From Wyeomyia smithii (lineage: Eukaryota > Arthropoda > Insecta > Diptera > Culicidae), in contig NC_073694.1 of assembly GCF_029784165.1 (NCBI RefSeq), forward strand, positions 81,933,290 through 81,997,289: 64,000 nucleotides of DNA, read 5' to 3'. Below, one piece after another: positions 24,808 to 36,461 of the stretch; positions within the stretch are counted from its first letter, which is position 1; each line of letters begins with the position of its first letter. Made by a program: the position numbers and the translations under genes. The notes under the pieces were generated by a model. It searched no databases and was not told the origin of the DNA. It worked only from the letters and a program-made list of their open reading frames with translations.

Positions 24808-25726
24808 CGGCGGAGAGAAATCAATTTTTACCACAAAAAATTAACTCCAAACTCTTATTAGTCAGCAACTATATGCACAATTGACACAAACTGGATTGCA
24901 ATTTAAAGATCAATCTCTTCTCTAACCATACTGAATAGTTTCTTCGTGCAAATGCAAAAATCGTGTATAAATGTTAAACTCAAATCAAAGTTTGAATGTC
25001 AGGTAATGGCATCACCCGCCGGGAATGGGTTGAAAAAATGGCGCTTGGTTCGGTCTGGTCGCACGCCGAACATCTCAAAATCACCTTCCATCGTTCTTTG
25101 TCTTCAACGCAAAGGATATTTTTGGCGGTTTTTGTCGATGCAACTGGAACAGAATCTTCAGCCACATGCTAACGTATCGCGTGTGCCAAAACAGTGAAGA
25201 CTGTACACTGTGATTTTTTTACAGTCCGATGGCTTCATACCAAGCGAGACGTACGATGCAACGAAAAAAAAAGCACCTGCCAATTTAGCACCGACAGGCA
25301 CCGTTCTGTTTTACAAATTTTAAAACCTATGTGCACAAATTTTCGAACATCGTGTTCAGAACGCATGTCATCTCAACATGTTTATGTGTATCTTATATTC
25401 TGGCATGTTAGTAGAAAACGATGAACTACGATGGAAATCGTACAAACGAAAAACGAACGAATTTAAATTTGTTTATATTCGTTCGTTTTTCGTTTGTGAA
25501 CGATATTGTCGCGTTTAGTAGGGCCGATAATTTTTTATTTATATTTGTGAATTGATTTTTAGGGTTAGTTAGGCCGTAATTCCACTCTAGCTGTGGAAAA
25601 GTGGTGTGCTGAATGCTGACTTCGACGTCACGGCGGATTTTTTGTGGTCGGCAACAGAGGCATCCATCGCGGGAATAGTTTGTTTTAGCCTCGCACACGG
25701 TAGGACACACGTCGCGAATTGTTATT
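24808..25726. other. No gene; one perfect hairpin
   Basis: RTE flank holding the inverted motif at 25041-25069 and a perfect 21-bp inverted repeat at 25442-25497. No coding feature is supported. Confidence 0.5.
25442..25497. repeat. Perfect 21-bp hairpin
   Basis: ACAAACGAAAAACGAACGAA plus T (25442-25462) is exactly complementary to 25477-25497, with a 14-base AT-rich loop. Each arm holds two ACGAA-type steps. It is not followed by a T-run typical of a terminator and may be a palindromic TE end. Confidence 0.9.
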
Positions 25727-26402
25727 GGTGCTTATTACGGGAGTCACTTCACGGTGAAATATATTTCATTCTCACGCTCACTTCACTTTTTTAGACCTAT
25801 TCCCGATTCCACCTCAAGTGAGGTGAAAAAAATCACCTCCGTGGAGTGAGATTGACGGTGAAGTGAAATTGAGAATAGGACAAGTGGAATGAAATTGTTT
25901 CCCAGCTCAAAAATCTCTAAGTCCCAGAAAGTCGTTTTTCCGTTTTTTTAGATAACACCAGATCTTGACGTGTTCTGCATTTCTAAGACATTCGGCATCA
26001 AAACAAATGTTTTTTTCGGTATCGGAAATTTCCTGAACTAGTTTGCATTTTTTTCATCGAGCAAAAAAATGAAAATTTTACCGCTTTAAGGCACGGATCA
26101 AATTCGGATTCGTTTCGTTACTGAAGAATAAATCCAATATTTACCATTAGATCACAAATCAATCAACTTTAAGACTTATGGCATCTTCGTGGAATCATTT
26201 AACCGTTCAAAATGGTCGTGAAATAATTCCACGCGAAACGTCGCTTTTTCCGTTCTCACTTCACTGATATGACACTCATAATAACCCAGGTTCCGCGGCA
26301 GATGTCACTTTGCGACGTTTTTCTCACTTACGTGAGTCCCGTAATAGGATTTTGTTCGCTTCACTATGATTTCACCGTGAAATGACTCCTGTAATAAGCA
26401 CC
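25727..26402 (+). mobile_element. MITE family G, copy C (complete, best TIRs)
   Basis: 676 bp from GGTGCTTATTACGGGAGTCA to TGACTCCTGTAATAAGCACC. The ends are inverted repeats extending inward through TTCACGGTGAAAT. Non-coding. The interior matches copies A and B in order throughout. Confidence 0.9.
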
Positions 26403-26942
26403 ACTCTCACGCTCACTTCACTTTTTTAGACCTATTCTCGATTCCACCTCAAGTGAGGTGACAAAAATCACCTCCGTGGAGTGAGATTGACAGTCAAGAA
26501 ATTGAGAATAGGACAAGTGAAATGGGATTGTTTCCCAGCTCAAAAATCTCTAAGTCCCATAAAGTCGTTTTTTCCGTTTTTTTTTAGATAACACCAGATC
26601 TTGACGTGTTCTGCGTTTCTAAGACATTCGGCATCAAAAAAAAAGGTATCGACAATTTCCTGAACTAGTTTGCATTTTTTTCATCTGGCAAAAAAATGAA
26701 AATTTGACCGCTTTAAGGCACGGATCAAATTCTGATTCGTTTCGTTACTGAAGAATAAATCCAATATTTACCGCTAGATCACAAATCAATAAACTTTCAA
26801 TACCACCGTCCCCCGTAGTTTAATTGGTCAAAACACCATGCCGGAGACAGGGAGATTGCGGGTTCAGGTCCCGTCGGGATGCGGTATATTAAAAAAAAAA
26901 ATAAACTTTCAATCAGCTAGATCACAAATCAATCAACTTTAA
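26403..26942 (+). mobile_element. MITE family G, copy D (partial, both ends lost)
   Basis: Starts abruptly inside the family sequence at ACTCTCACGCTCACTTCAC, about 30 bases in, directly after copy C. It carries the tRNA-like retroposon at 26802-26900. After the insertion the ATCACAAATCAATCAACTTTAA block occurs again, then the sequence jumps to copy E. Confidence 0.8.
26802..26900 (+). mobile_element. tRNA-like retroposon with A-tail and 14-bp target duplication
   Basis: AATAAACTTTCAAT occurs at 26788-26801 and again at 26900-26913. Between them is a tRNA-like unit of about 80 bases followed by ATATT and a run of ten A. Box A TAGTTTAATTGG fits the pol III consensus; box B GGTTCAGGTCC has one mismatch. 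The acceptor arms CGTCCCC and CGGGATG pair at six of seven positions, and a T-arm GCGGG/CCCGT with a 7-base loop is formable. The anticodon arm does not fold well. It is a retroposed tRNA or minimal SINE, not a functional tRNA. Confidence 0.82.
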
Positions 26943-27469
26943 TAGGACAAGTGAAATGGGATTGTTTCCCAGCTCAAAAATCTCTAAGTCCCAGAAAGTC
27001 GTTTTTTCCGTTTTTCTAGATAACACCAGATCTCGACGTGTTCTGCATTTGTAAGACATTCGACATAAAAAAAAATGTTTTTTCGGTATCGAAAATATCC
27101 TGAACTAGTTTGCATTTTTTTCATCGGGCAAAAAAATGAAAAATTGACCGCTTTAAGGCACGGATCAAACTCTGATTCGCTTCGTTACTGAAGAATAAAT
27201 CCAATATTTAACATCAGATCACAAATCAATCCACTTTAAGACTTATGGCATCTTCGTGGAATCATTTCACCGTTCAAAATGGTCGTGAAATAATTCCACG
27301 CGAAACGTCGCATTTTCCGTTCTCACTTCACTGATATGACACTCATAATAACCCAGATTCCACAGCAGATGTCACTTCGCGACGTTTTTCTCACTTACGT
27401 GAGTCCCGTAATAGGATTTTGTTCACTTCACTCTGATTTCACCGTGAAGTGACTCCCGTAATGAGCACC
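26943..27469 (+). mobile_element. MITE family G, copy E (5' truncated)
   Basis: Starts at TAGGACAAGTGAAATGGG (about 150 bases into the family) and runs to a right TIR ending TGACTCCCGTAATGAGCACC. One base of the TIR differs (GAGCACC against AAGCACC). Confidence 0.85.
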
Positions 27470-30400
27470 AGTGTTTTTTACAGTTTTGTTCGTTCGATTT
27501 GTGTCCTGTGAAGCGAAGGTTGTTCCGCTTCTTCGTTATAAGACCAGCGAAGGTTGTTCCGCTGGCCCGTGAGTGCGAGTGCTACGAGTGGCGTTTGCTC
27601 GCCGGATAGGGTAAGCTGCGCTTTTTGCTACCCCGGCTAATTGCCAAAGAGCAAAGAGAATAGACACCACCCCGCCGAAGATCGTTGCAGCAGGAGCTGT
27701 TGGATACCGCCAGACCGACGACGAGCGGCAACGTCACCGCAGCCTCCCCTTCCCACTACAAAACAGCAAGAGAAAAAGGACGGAATAAACGCGGATAAGA
27801 TTTTATTTTATTTATTTGTCGTTTTTTTCTTTTGTGTTCTAGCAAGAGTCCAAAAGTCTGTTACAGGTATCTGGCCGCCCTGTAAGGGTTTCGCCGAGCA
27901 AATTTAAGTGTGTACAGGATGACCCCTGTTACAAAATTAAGAAATTTGTAGAAAATGCATTTTTTTCAAATTAGAACGATTTTGCTGAAAGGGAAAATGA
28001 AACTAAAAGAAAAAAGAAAAAAAAGACAAGAAGATTATAAAAAGAAACTAGAAAAGGCGTTTAATCCTTAGCCCAAGGATTCTGTTAATGGAGCCGCATT
28101 TCGGCGACATAGAAAACCGAGGCAGTATCATTGCTGATTTCTAATAGACCATCCATATTCAGTTCCTCTTCTTCAATCAATTCGCAACCAAAATTTTCTC
28201 CGCATGTTAGTAGGATTCGCGTTGACGGTGTTGCTGATATTTGTTTGGTTTTTGCATGCGAAAAAGAAGGAAGGAAATATTTTTGCTTTTGTCATCACGC
28301 ACATTTTGACAATTACATATGAGTGTTCACGTAGGTGCGAACAGCCTTCAAAATCTCTTTCAACGCGAATAACCCGAATTGAGAGACTAAAAAATGAATG
28401 AAATTGCACTGTCCTTCATAAACAAACATGCACGGTAAAACCGAATTAACTGATGTCGAAATACATGACGCAGCGCGAACACGACAGCAGATGATGCTAG
28501 TGTTACTAACGTAAAGTACTGGAATCATCCAAACGATGATTTTATTGAAAATTTGTTCGACGTGTTATGTCTGTTAGTCTGTGGTAGAACCACATACATA
28601 AGACATACGTAACACTCAGGAAGAAATCTTCCAAACAAGTTGGTACAAAATGAACAACTCGAATGGTACCAGCCTTTAAAAAAAAACTCCGATTTGAGTA
28701 GTTTCTGAAGGCAGTGTACCTGCGCAACTGTCATCCAAACGATAAATCTAACGATCCTACGGAAAAACATCCAACAACTGAATGAGTTTGCCATTTTGTT
28801 TTTGAGTTCATGAAAGCGCATAGTGTTTGTGATGTTTTGTCCAGAGTATACGGGTTTTGTTTCGTGAAAAATTGCATTTGAAGTTTTTAAAAGTGCCGAA
28901 TTCTGTTTTTAAAAGTGACTAATTTTGTTTTGAAAGTGTTGTGTTGTTAAATTTAAAAAAGTTGAATTCGAATATTCACTAGTTGTGATTAAATATTACA
29001 CGTTCTTCAGGCGCAAGGCCAGAAAAATATTACCGGTGAGTACAAAGTTGAAGCAGATTGTGTAGATTGTTTTGAATTCACAACTTTTATATAAACATAT
29101 ATCTTTATAAACTGCCCGCATAAATAAAATCACAATCCAGAACTTACTACATTATTGGTCATTCTAGGTTGGTTTTAATTTTCGCTGCTTATTCTTCCAC
29201 TATGAAAAAAATTTCCGATTATGTTATACAATGCCTGCTACGTCGGTTACTTGATGTCCGTCGTCTGTTGCCAGCTACCGATGTCCGATGTATGCGTCGA
29301 TGCCTGTGGTGTCCGGTGTCTCAAGTATGCAATCTGCCTTGCTTCATGTTTGCAGGTAAAGAAAGCTGTGGATTCACCGTTAACTCATCTCCTCCAAGAT
29401 TAGACCATCCCGATTCAATATCCTGGTGATCGATTTCGTCCGGCTTAGAGGATGCTAGGATTGTAAGGTTTGTTTCTATATGTGAAGTTCTATTTTTGTA
29501 AAAGTTGTTGACTAAGAAGCATATTCCCAAATTGATACACATGGAAAATAGTCCCCAAACTTGTAACTGTTTGGTGGGAATGTTGTTATTGCAGAATCTT
29601 CAATTGTTCCCGATCGTCAATGTGTAACTTTTTGAGTCGTTAGAGGTTCGTTACTGATTCAAACATAGCTTGTTGATCTTTACTCAATCCAAAAGAATTA
29701 TGGTTGGCAAAATATTTGTGTTCCAAAATACAGTTTCCTACTGACCGAAAAAAAAAATTATCTGCATCTGTTTATTAATAATGTTTATAAAGTATTCTAT
29801 GCATAGATGCAAACATTTTTAGTCTTGGAGGTGGACGGTGACAGTTCTAATGTTCACCTAAGGATCCATTTCAAGATTGCCTTGCCAGAGTAGGTGCTGT
29901 GTGGACTGATCGTATATCAGTGCAGCAGAACTCGATTTCTACTCGTGTGCAACCATGAGAAGCGAAATGTTGCTATTGATAGTAATCAACAATTTATCTC
30001 AAGGAGATGATTTCAGTACATTTAAATTTTGGAGAACAGGTATGAAAAATTATAAATTATTCAACAAGAAAGAAACATTTTCGGATGATTGTGAGGTTAT
30101 TTCTATTCAACTTAATTTTTGATGTTTGCTGAACAATTTTGACCTGCACAATATCAAAAGAGCATTTATTTTCCAGAAATACAAACTTATAGAAGAGTTT
30201 TTACCTGCAAGAGGCAAAGATTCATTCGGAAATGTTACAAGATGTTTTTTTTTGTTCTCAACTTGAAAAAATACATTTTTTTTCGTGATTTAGTGAATGT
30301 AATTGGAGTAGCATGAATAAAAAAATCAATTTCACAATAAGAAAAAAATCAGGTTGAAAACGATAATAAATATTCTAAAATTTTTGGGCTGTCGTACTGC

Positions 30401-30500
30401 TACAAAATGAGTCAATCGAGAGAGACCGAGCGAGATGAGTGAAATGTAAATCAATAATTGGTAAAACGTTTTATTCCACTCGTTTTGACAGTGGTTAGCA
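27470..30500. other. No gene recognised; GC-rich patch at 27.5-27.8 kb
   Basis: Bases 27480-27790 are clearly richer in G and C than their surroundings and contain AGCGAAGGTTGTTCCGCT twice (27512-27529 and 27546-27563). The patch resembles a retroelement 5' untranslated region, but no coding follows. From 27900 to 30500 there are only short frames, none with family motifs or splice support. Confidence 0.4.
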
Positions 30501-30663
30501 AAGTATTTTGAAGTTAGAAGGTATGATTGAAGGGTCGTGGTGTATGTATTTTAATGGAAGCGAAATATAGTTTCCATAGAAAATTGAATGGCTTGACAAA
30601 ACGATTTCATTGGTGTTAGTGAATAACTGCACGGTCGATCATACCTTCTAATTCAAAATGCTT
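30501..30663. repeat. Small TIR element, about 163 bp
   Basis: AAGTATTTTGAAGTTAGAAG (from 30501, followed by GTATGAT) is matched in reverse by ATCATACCTTCTAATTCAAA (from 30638, followed by ATGCTT). About 24 of 26 positions pair. The interior has no coding. No target duplication was identified. Confidence 0.6.
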
Positions 30664-31848
30664 GGGTGGTTAAGCTGAAACTCGAAAGGCTGAGAGGTAT
30701 GTATCATATACGAAAGGCTGAATGCATGAAAGGCCGAATGCACAAAAGTAGGAGGGTGGTATCCAAGACACGACCGCATGAGGTTGACTACGGTATTTCT
30801 ATATTTCGTTAAAACAAATAATAGACGGAATTGTTACTCTAGTATTTTCTGGAATTTTATCTAACAGTGCATTTCTAAATGCGGAGACGGAGTGCGGAGT
30901 TAAAGCGTTATAAATAATTATATATATTAAAAGAATGAATCTTTTATAAAAGCGCTGTCACTTAAAAAAACCTTTCTTCATAGCTGCACTACCAAGAGAA
31001 TCATTTGATTTAGCGAATTGGGTAAAATTTTTCTACCTTAGCGAAAAGCAAACTCAACGAGATTATCTAAAATTGGTGACCAGAAGGATTCAAGCGAAAA
31101 TTCTAATATTGGAAATTGTTAGACATTAAACTGATCAAACTCATGCTAGGTTGGCTTCAGCCCAGTATATAACTTTATGTGTTTTAATAAATTACCTGTA
31201 TTTCAATAACTTAAAAAACAAGAACTCATACACGCTTTTTACATAGTTGTTATCAAGGTTTTGGCGAGTGGCAGGAATATATATTACTTCTTTAATTATG
31301 ATTAGAGCATTTCTAAATGATTTGTTATTTTCCACGATAGAGACAAGTTTGTTTTTGTCTCTGTGTGCAAGAAACTAAAACAAAACCGCGCGCCGAAAAA
31401 CAAAAACGAAAATTAAATGTATGCTGAATTGAGAAAACTTTACCGATAATTTATGGTACTCCTTTTACCGATACTTTACGGTACTCAAAAGAACCTCTTT
31501 TGATCTAAATGAAATTTCTAGCAAATAAGTGTTGATCATTCATCAACAGTAATTTTTCCACGATGAATAGAGACTGGCTGAAGAAGTTTAAATCGCTGCT
31601 GAAAAATCAAATGATTCAACCGTGTTCGTTTAGGCGTTTTAATACATTTAATAAAGTGTTAATGAATAAACGAGAAAATACTTTGCTGGTTACTTAATTC
31701 TGTAGATTTACATTATTTGTGTAGAATTTTACAGTTCATCCTATATGGGACCAGTTTTTGATTGAAAAAAATTTTTTTGATAACCTATTTAACTACGAAT
31801 AACTAACTCAAAACTAAGGTACCAGCTCACGAATGATCTGGTGAGGTG
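30664..31848. other. No gene; short GAAAGGCTGAATG repeats
   Basis: Near 30678-30750 the unit ACGAAAGGCTGA recurs irregularly (CGAAAGGCTGAGAGG, CGAAAGGCTGAATGC, TGAAAGGCCGAATGC). The same kind of unit appears near 35050-35075. The rest is AT-rich without recognised features. Confidence 0.45.
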
Positions 31849-31948
31849 ACCTGGCGCAGGACTCTGAACCTAGTCAAGGATGTTGTTCTTCGTTCCTCCA
31901 GCACCTGAAAACCAGCCAGGCGATGGATCCTCGGAGAAGAATTTAGGA

Positions 31949-33790
31949 TCATACGTAACATTTATTCTGAACAATCTGAAGTTTGGAATGGTGGGTTATA
32001 GCGCAGCCCTCGCAGACAGGCAAAGCGTATTCTATGACCGGTAAAATTATTTGCTTGTGAACGGTAAGCTTGTTGGTTATGGAAAGGGTGGATTTCCTAA
32101 TAATGAGAGGATAGAGAGATTTGGTCAGTATGTTGCACTTGGTAAAAGTTTTCTCTACAATTGAACGAAATAGAAGCTTTCGGTCCAGGGAGAGACTAAG
32201 ATAGACAACTCTAGATAGAGTAACTCTAGTGAGTTGGTGAACGGTGGAGTGACCCTGCCTATATCCGAACTGTTCTGGGAGGAAGATGTTATTCTGCTTT
32301 ACGAATTCCAGTAAGCGACCAAGAATCAACTTTTCGAACAACTTCGAGATGCACGATGATAGGCTGATGATAGTTTTAAGTGTTGGTAGGGTCCTTACCG
32401 GGCTTGTGGATGGGAATCACTTTAGCTAGCTTCCAGGGTGACGGAAAGTAGATGAGCTCCAGACACTTATTAAAGATCGCTGCCAGGTGTTCGAAAATGT
32501 CTCGACTCAAGTTTTTCAACTCAAGGTTGAGGACCTCATCGACACCGGCGGCCTTAATGTTCTTGGTACGCTTGATGACAGCTAACACCTCATCAGCAGA
32601 TGTTTTAGATTCATCGGGAATGACTGAGGGAAGATCGGCGACTCTAGTTATTACTTCCTGGACGGCATGCTCGTGCGGGTTAACCATAGCATGATCAAAA
32701 TTGTCAGAGTTGACAAAATGCTGACCAAGTGCATTGGCTTTTTCAGATGCTGTTAGAAGGAAATGACCGGGGATTGGTGTTGGGGGTGATAGAGGGGGAA
32801 TAGGTCTCGGTTTGGTTTTCAAAATTTTGGTAAGTCTCCAGAACGGCTTTCCTCGGGCGTGGAGGGAGCGAAGATGTTTAGAAAAATGTTTGTTTCTTAG
32901 ATCCACCAACCTGACCGTGGTGATTTTGCTGAGACGATTGATACTGGTCTTTAGGTGAAGCAGGCCAGAGCGCTGGTACCGCGTCTTATAGTATTACTGA
33001 ATTGGATATATCGTTTGGTTGTGTTGTCTTGGTTCAGAGAGTTACTCACCAGACTGGAAGCCGGCACAGGTAGATCCCGGGCCTGGGATAACGCCTCATC
33101 GATGGACTGAAGACACTGGGCGATGTTCTCTGAGGACTCCAGCTGGACACCGTAGTCAATTGCGTTGTCCACGCATCGCTGGAACCGCGCCCAATCGACT
33201 CGATGGTAGTTACGCCAAGAGACTTGAAATCGGTTAGCAGAGGATCCAACTTCGACTACCACTGGGAAGTGGTCCGAGCTGAGTTCTTGGTGAACAACCA
33301 GATCGGTGATGTTGCCATTTTGGTTGCGTCGACTAGCCATTTGGTTGGGTCGACTGTTGCCCCAGGCCTGGTGTGTCGCGTTGAAATCACCCGCAATGAT
33401 GAACTGCCCCTGCCTCCGAGTCAGTTTGATGATGTCGCTTCTTAGGTTCGTTGCCGATCCGTCCCTTACGTTGACTTGCTCGGGACAGTAAGCTGCGATG
33501 ATGGTAATGGGACGACTTCAGGGGTCACTTCCAATCGATGACCTTAAGTTGAAAACTCGGTAGCAGATGACAGCTTATTTCACGCCGAAGAGCAATAGCC
33601 ACATCTCCTCCAGAAAAATATGCTCGATCCAGCCGTACAAGTCGGAAATCGGGAAGGAAGATGTTTTCCTCAGGTTTGAGATGAGTCTCCATGATGATAG
33701 CAATGTCTGTTTTGTGTGCGTTGAGGAAGTCAACTAGCTCGTAATTCTTGTTCCCGAGCAAGTGTTCCAGTTAGCAATCTTAATGATTTC
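31949..33790 (-). pseudogene. Jockey ORF2 remnant, RT core deleted
   Basis: Endonuclease start NYELVDFLNAHKTDIAIIME with THLKPEENIF. After a frame slip near 33525 it continues PITIIAAYCPEQV, IIAGDFNATHQAWGN and LSSDHFPVVVEV. The RT N-terminal part follows (RGKPFWRLTKILK, NIKAAGVDEVLNLELKNLS, WKLAKVIPIHKPGKDPT), then EQFGYRQGHSTVHQLTRVTL. Directly after this the text jumps to the C-terminal region (CNILTKSLYPLIIRKSTLSI, then ILPVIEYALPVCEGC). The palm segment with the YADD box is therefore missing. Inactive. Confidence 0.82.
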
Positions 33791-34576
33791 ACGGTCCAGC
33801 GAGCATCACCGCAGATTGCAGTTGTTCAGCTCTACTTTTGCAAGTGCGAAAAGTGTTGATGCATTCCACGACCAGTGAAATATATTGCTTCATGGTGAGC
33901 ATGGGTTCGTCGTCAGTTGTGCCAGTTGCAGCTTGGGAGAAAGTCATTGCTGACGAGTTTCCTTGGAGACCTGGTGGAGGTAAACGGCTACCGGATCTTG
34001 CTGCTTCAGCATACGTCGAGGCACCTGTGACGGGTCTGGTGGTTGAATTCAGCAGTATCTGGGCGAGCAAAAGTATGGGGTACCGGGAGCCAATGGCAGG
34101 GAACTTTCGGCGACCTGGCTGATTGTTGGTGGAGGCCCGCTTTGGAATTTCGATTAACTCTGCACGTTTCGGGCACGTTCTACTGGTTGCTTTATGGGCA
34201 GTTCCACAGTTGGCGCACACCGGATCGGCGGTCTCCATCAGCTGGCAGGCATCGGAGGCTTGCGTTTGGCCACACTTGATGCAGCAGTACGCCATATGGC
34301 AATTTTTAGTCCCGTGTCCAAATAGCAGGCTTCACGTAGACCTTCCGGGAAGCCTTCCACATAAAAAGGCGGGATTTTCTCCTTCTTTACTATTTCGGGA
34401 TCCGTGGCGTTTCCCAGGACAGCGAATCTGTTGTTGGCCGAAAGCTTTTTACCTGCAGGATCAGGCGTAATGTCAGGCCGAGGCCGTTTCCGCGTGCTAG
34501 AATTTGTTTTTGATTTATCCGTATTGGGGTTCACCGTAGCGTCGGTTTCCGACGCGAAAACGGAACGAACGTACAA
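33789..34576 (-). pseudogene. Jockey ORF1 remnant with zinc knuckles
   Basis: Two overlapping frames. The N-terminal part has NNRFAVLGNATDPEIVKKEK and IPPFYVEGFPEGLREAC, the usual entry to the Jockey ORF1 RNA-binding domain. Most of that domain is then absent: the reading passes straight to TGLKIAIWRTAASSVAK. The C-terminal frame keeps CCHC knuckles (CIKCGQTQASDACQ, then CANCGTAHKATSRTC). The combined product is far shorter than a normal ORF1 because of the internal deletion. Confidence 0.75.
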
Positions 34577-34620
34577 AGCGAACGAGGCGTAAAATAAACA
34601 ACTGTACTTCTCAACAAGCT

Positions 34621-35782
34621 AGCAGAGAATATGATGACGGGGTGAAATGTTCGAATAGTACCTTTTAAAATCAAGGTTTCGTCAGTAAGAAGTTAGAGTT
34701 TAGTAGCATAGGGAATGTAAAACAATAAAAGTAAAACAACAACGTTTACGTTTTTAAGTCAAATCGGTTGTATCCGTTAGTGTCGGCTGCGCTTTGGAAG
34801 AGGTAGTGATTGGTTGCTCGGTATGATTTAGATAATCGATATTATTTACCAACGTTGTCAATAGTGTATCTCTAACAACAGGTTGTTTTTGTTACATAAA
34901 TTTAACCGCAAAAGAATTTCTGATCGGTTGATATCAAAACCTCGATATTCTGAAAAAAAAATGACAGATATATAAGCTGATTACTTTTCCCTGGTTTAGA
35001 TTTTCAAATTCAGGTGCCTAACTTCGACATAGATGTTAGTCCAACGTCAAAAGGCTGAGTGTACGAAAGGCTGGAAGTTTTGTAACTTGGATCAGAAATG
35101 AAAATTTTTAGTTGATAATCTTCTTAAGGTGTCAAAATATACTTTTTTTGTCGCACCTCGATAAACCCAAAAATAATGGTATGCTATTCAAGCCAATAAA
35201 GATATGTGACATTTTACGCACGCACACTAGCAAACAAGTATAACCGTGTAACGTTGCTTTTGTTTTCTTCTAAATTGTGAATCATCGCATCTCGTTGCTT
35301 CGAGGTTTTGATATTTTTTGCCGTTTTCGTTCAGCAGCTTCTCTCGATTCCTTATCGCGAACAAAAATTATATCCAAAACTAAGTTAAAAACATTCAAAA
35401 GCTGTCCAACTAAACATTTGTCCAGCTACTCAAAACGTAGCATTGCAAACAAAACAGCGATTTGTTTTTGTTTTCCTCAGCTGGCGATAGCTGCTTGGCA
35501 CTAACACATTCGCACGTCAATAGGTGTATGCATTGGTGTTGAGTTTTCAATTTTTGTATGGGATTTGAAATGATTTTGCATTTTCAACAAAACTTGCAAG
35601 ACATACTTTCCTGAAAATTTATTGAAATTGTGTTGAATTATGTTTTTTATATGAGAAATGATTTTGAAAAAATATGCTGTTTTCAATCATATTTTCGATA
35701 TACTTTTAAAAGCAGTGTTTCAACCAGAGATTCACTTGCCAATTAAAACTAACATTTTTTCACTCAATAATTCCAAATCTAG
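34621..35782. other. Upstream flank of the P-like gene
   Basis: AT-rich and without coding features. Near 35050 two GAAAGGCTG units recur as at 30.7 kb. I could not identify a promoter; no convincing TATA plus initiator pair stands out within 100 bases of ATG 35783. Confidence 0.35.
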
Positions 35783-35868
35783 ATGGGTAGGCACTGCGCA
35801 GTGACAAACTGCTCCAAACGAAATCAGCGGAATGTTTCTCTTCACGTGTTTCCGGATGAACCAATAGT
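35783..35868 (+). CDS. P-like gene exon 1, THAP zinc finger start
   Basis: ATG 35783 begins MGRHCAVTNC, the classic start of a THAP domain with the first two zinc ligands (Cys 5 and Cys 10), then VSLHVFPDEP containing the conserved F-P. The exon ends after two bases of a Val codon at donor GTAAGT (35869). THAP domains bind DNA through a C2CH zinc centre; in P transposase this part recognises the element ends. The start is supported because the zinc ligand Cys lies at the usual distance from Met 1. Confidence 0.88.
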
Positions 35869-35924
35869 GTAAGTACATTTATGCATAAATTTATCCTCAT
35901 CATTGAAGGCTTGTTTTTTTTTAG

Positions 35925-36062
35925 TCTGGAAAAATGGATAGAATTTTGTAGAAATCCAATAATTATCGAAGCTGCAAAAACGAATAATCTATCTTGTAGA
36001 CGAGTTTGTTCTGCTCATTTTACCGAAGAATGCTTTTTGGACCCCTTCAAATTTTCAAAAGG
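35925..36062 (+). CDS. P-like gene exon 2, THAP zinc finger end
   Basis: Acceptor TTTTTTTTAG (35924). The exon completes the Val codon and reads LEKWIEFCRN (conserved Trp), then LSCRRVCSAHFTEECF with the final ligands Cys and His (C-X2-H), then LDPFKFSKG. The intron between exons 1 and 2 is only 56 bases. The donor GTAAAT follows at 36063 in phase 2. Confidence 0.85.
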
Positions 36063-36131
36063 GTAAATTCAAAACACTCAAGTCGCAAAAATATGTAATC
36101 TATTATTTTTTTAATTTTAGGCTGAGAAAAG

Positions 36132-36184
36132 AGCTAGTCCCAGTATACAAATGTTCGATGTAGAAGAAGGCGATGATAATTCCT
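36132..36184 (+). CDS. P-like gene exon 3, end of THAP domain
   Basis: To keep phase the acceptor must be AAAAG at 36131; a stronger-looking TTTTAG at 36120 would lead to a stop. The reading is ASPSIQMFDVEEGDDNS, where ASPSI-F occupies the place of the AVPTIF box that closes THAP domains. The donor GTAAGT (36185) leaves one base. Together with the first two bases of exon 4 this gives an intact codon, which supports the frame choice. Confidence 0.65.
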
Positions 36185-36461
36185 GTAAGTTAAAATTCAT
36201 GACAAGGTTTAATAACTTCTCTCTCTCTCTCTCTCTTTTTCTGTTCTCTTGATTTTTTCTGGATGTGTCTTGCTTGTAATACATAGGTTTCAAAGGCCAA
36301 TGTCTAATATTACCCATAATTTAAATTGGTTCAAATTTTTATGCATGACCCGTTGGGTTGTTAGTTACTCTTTCGTGTTATTCATATAATCACTATCCAC
36401 AAAACCTGTTTTTTATTCTCACAGACCATTTGTTTGCCACGGCACGAATACAAATCTATAT
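36185..36461. other. Start of intron 3
   Basis: Contains a short CT microsatellite (about 36220-36236) and otherwise AT-rich intron sequence before the TTAA-flanked element at 36466. Confidence 0.5.

Larger units (their letters stand above)
20901..25069. repeat. Second inverted-motif pair, split by the RTE element
   Basis: GGCGTGCAGTTAAACCGAAC (from 20902, followed by CAAGCGC) and its reverse complement GCGCTTGGTTCGGTCTGGTC (25041-25060, followed by GCACGCC) face each other. Without the RTE insertion (21395-24796) and one copy of its target duplication the unit would be about 0.75 kb. Same arrangement as 186-402, suggesting one family of different internal length. Confidence 0.4.
31850..34620 (-). 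mobile_element. Decayed Jockey-clade LINE
   Basis: On the minus strand ORF1 (34576 down to 33789) precedes ORF2 (33790 down to 31949), the Jockey order. Both carry frameshifts and internal deletions. The 3' end near 31850 lacks a clear A-tail. The element is a different family from the Jockey copies at 36.6-53.8 kb, judged by protein wording. Confidence 0.8.

Noticed and set aside
26807..26885. Functional tRNA gene
   Set aside because: The acceptor and T arms are formable, but the anticodon arm is not, box B has a mismatch, and the A-tail with target duplication shows retroposition.
36121..36180. Exon 3 beginning at the stronger acceptor TTTTAG (36120)
   Set aside because: With exon 2 ending in phase 2 this start leads to a stop (TAG) after about 17 codons. 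The acceptor at 36131 keeps the frame that also fits exon 4.
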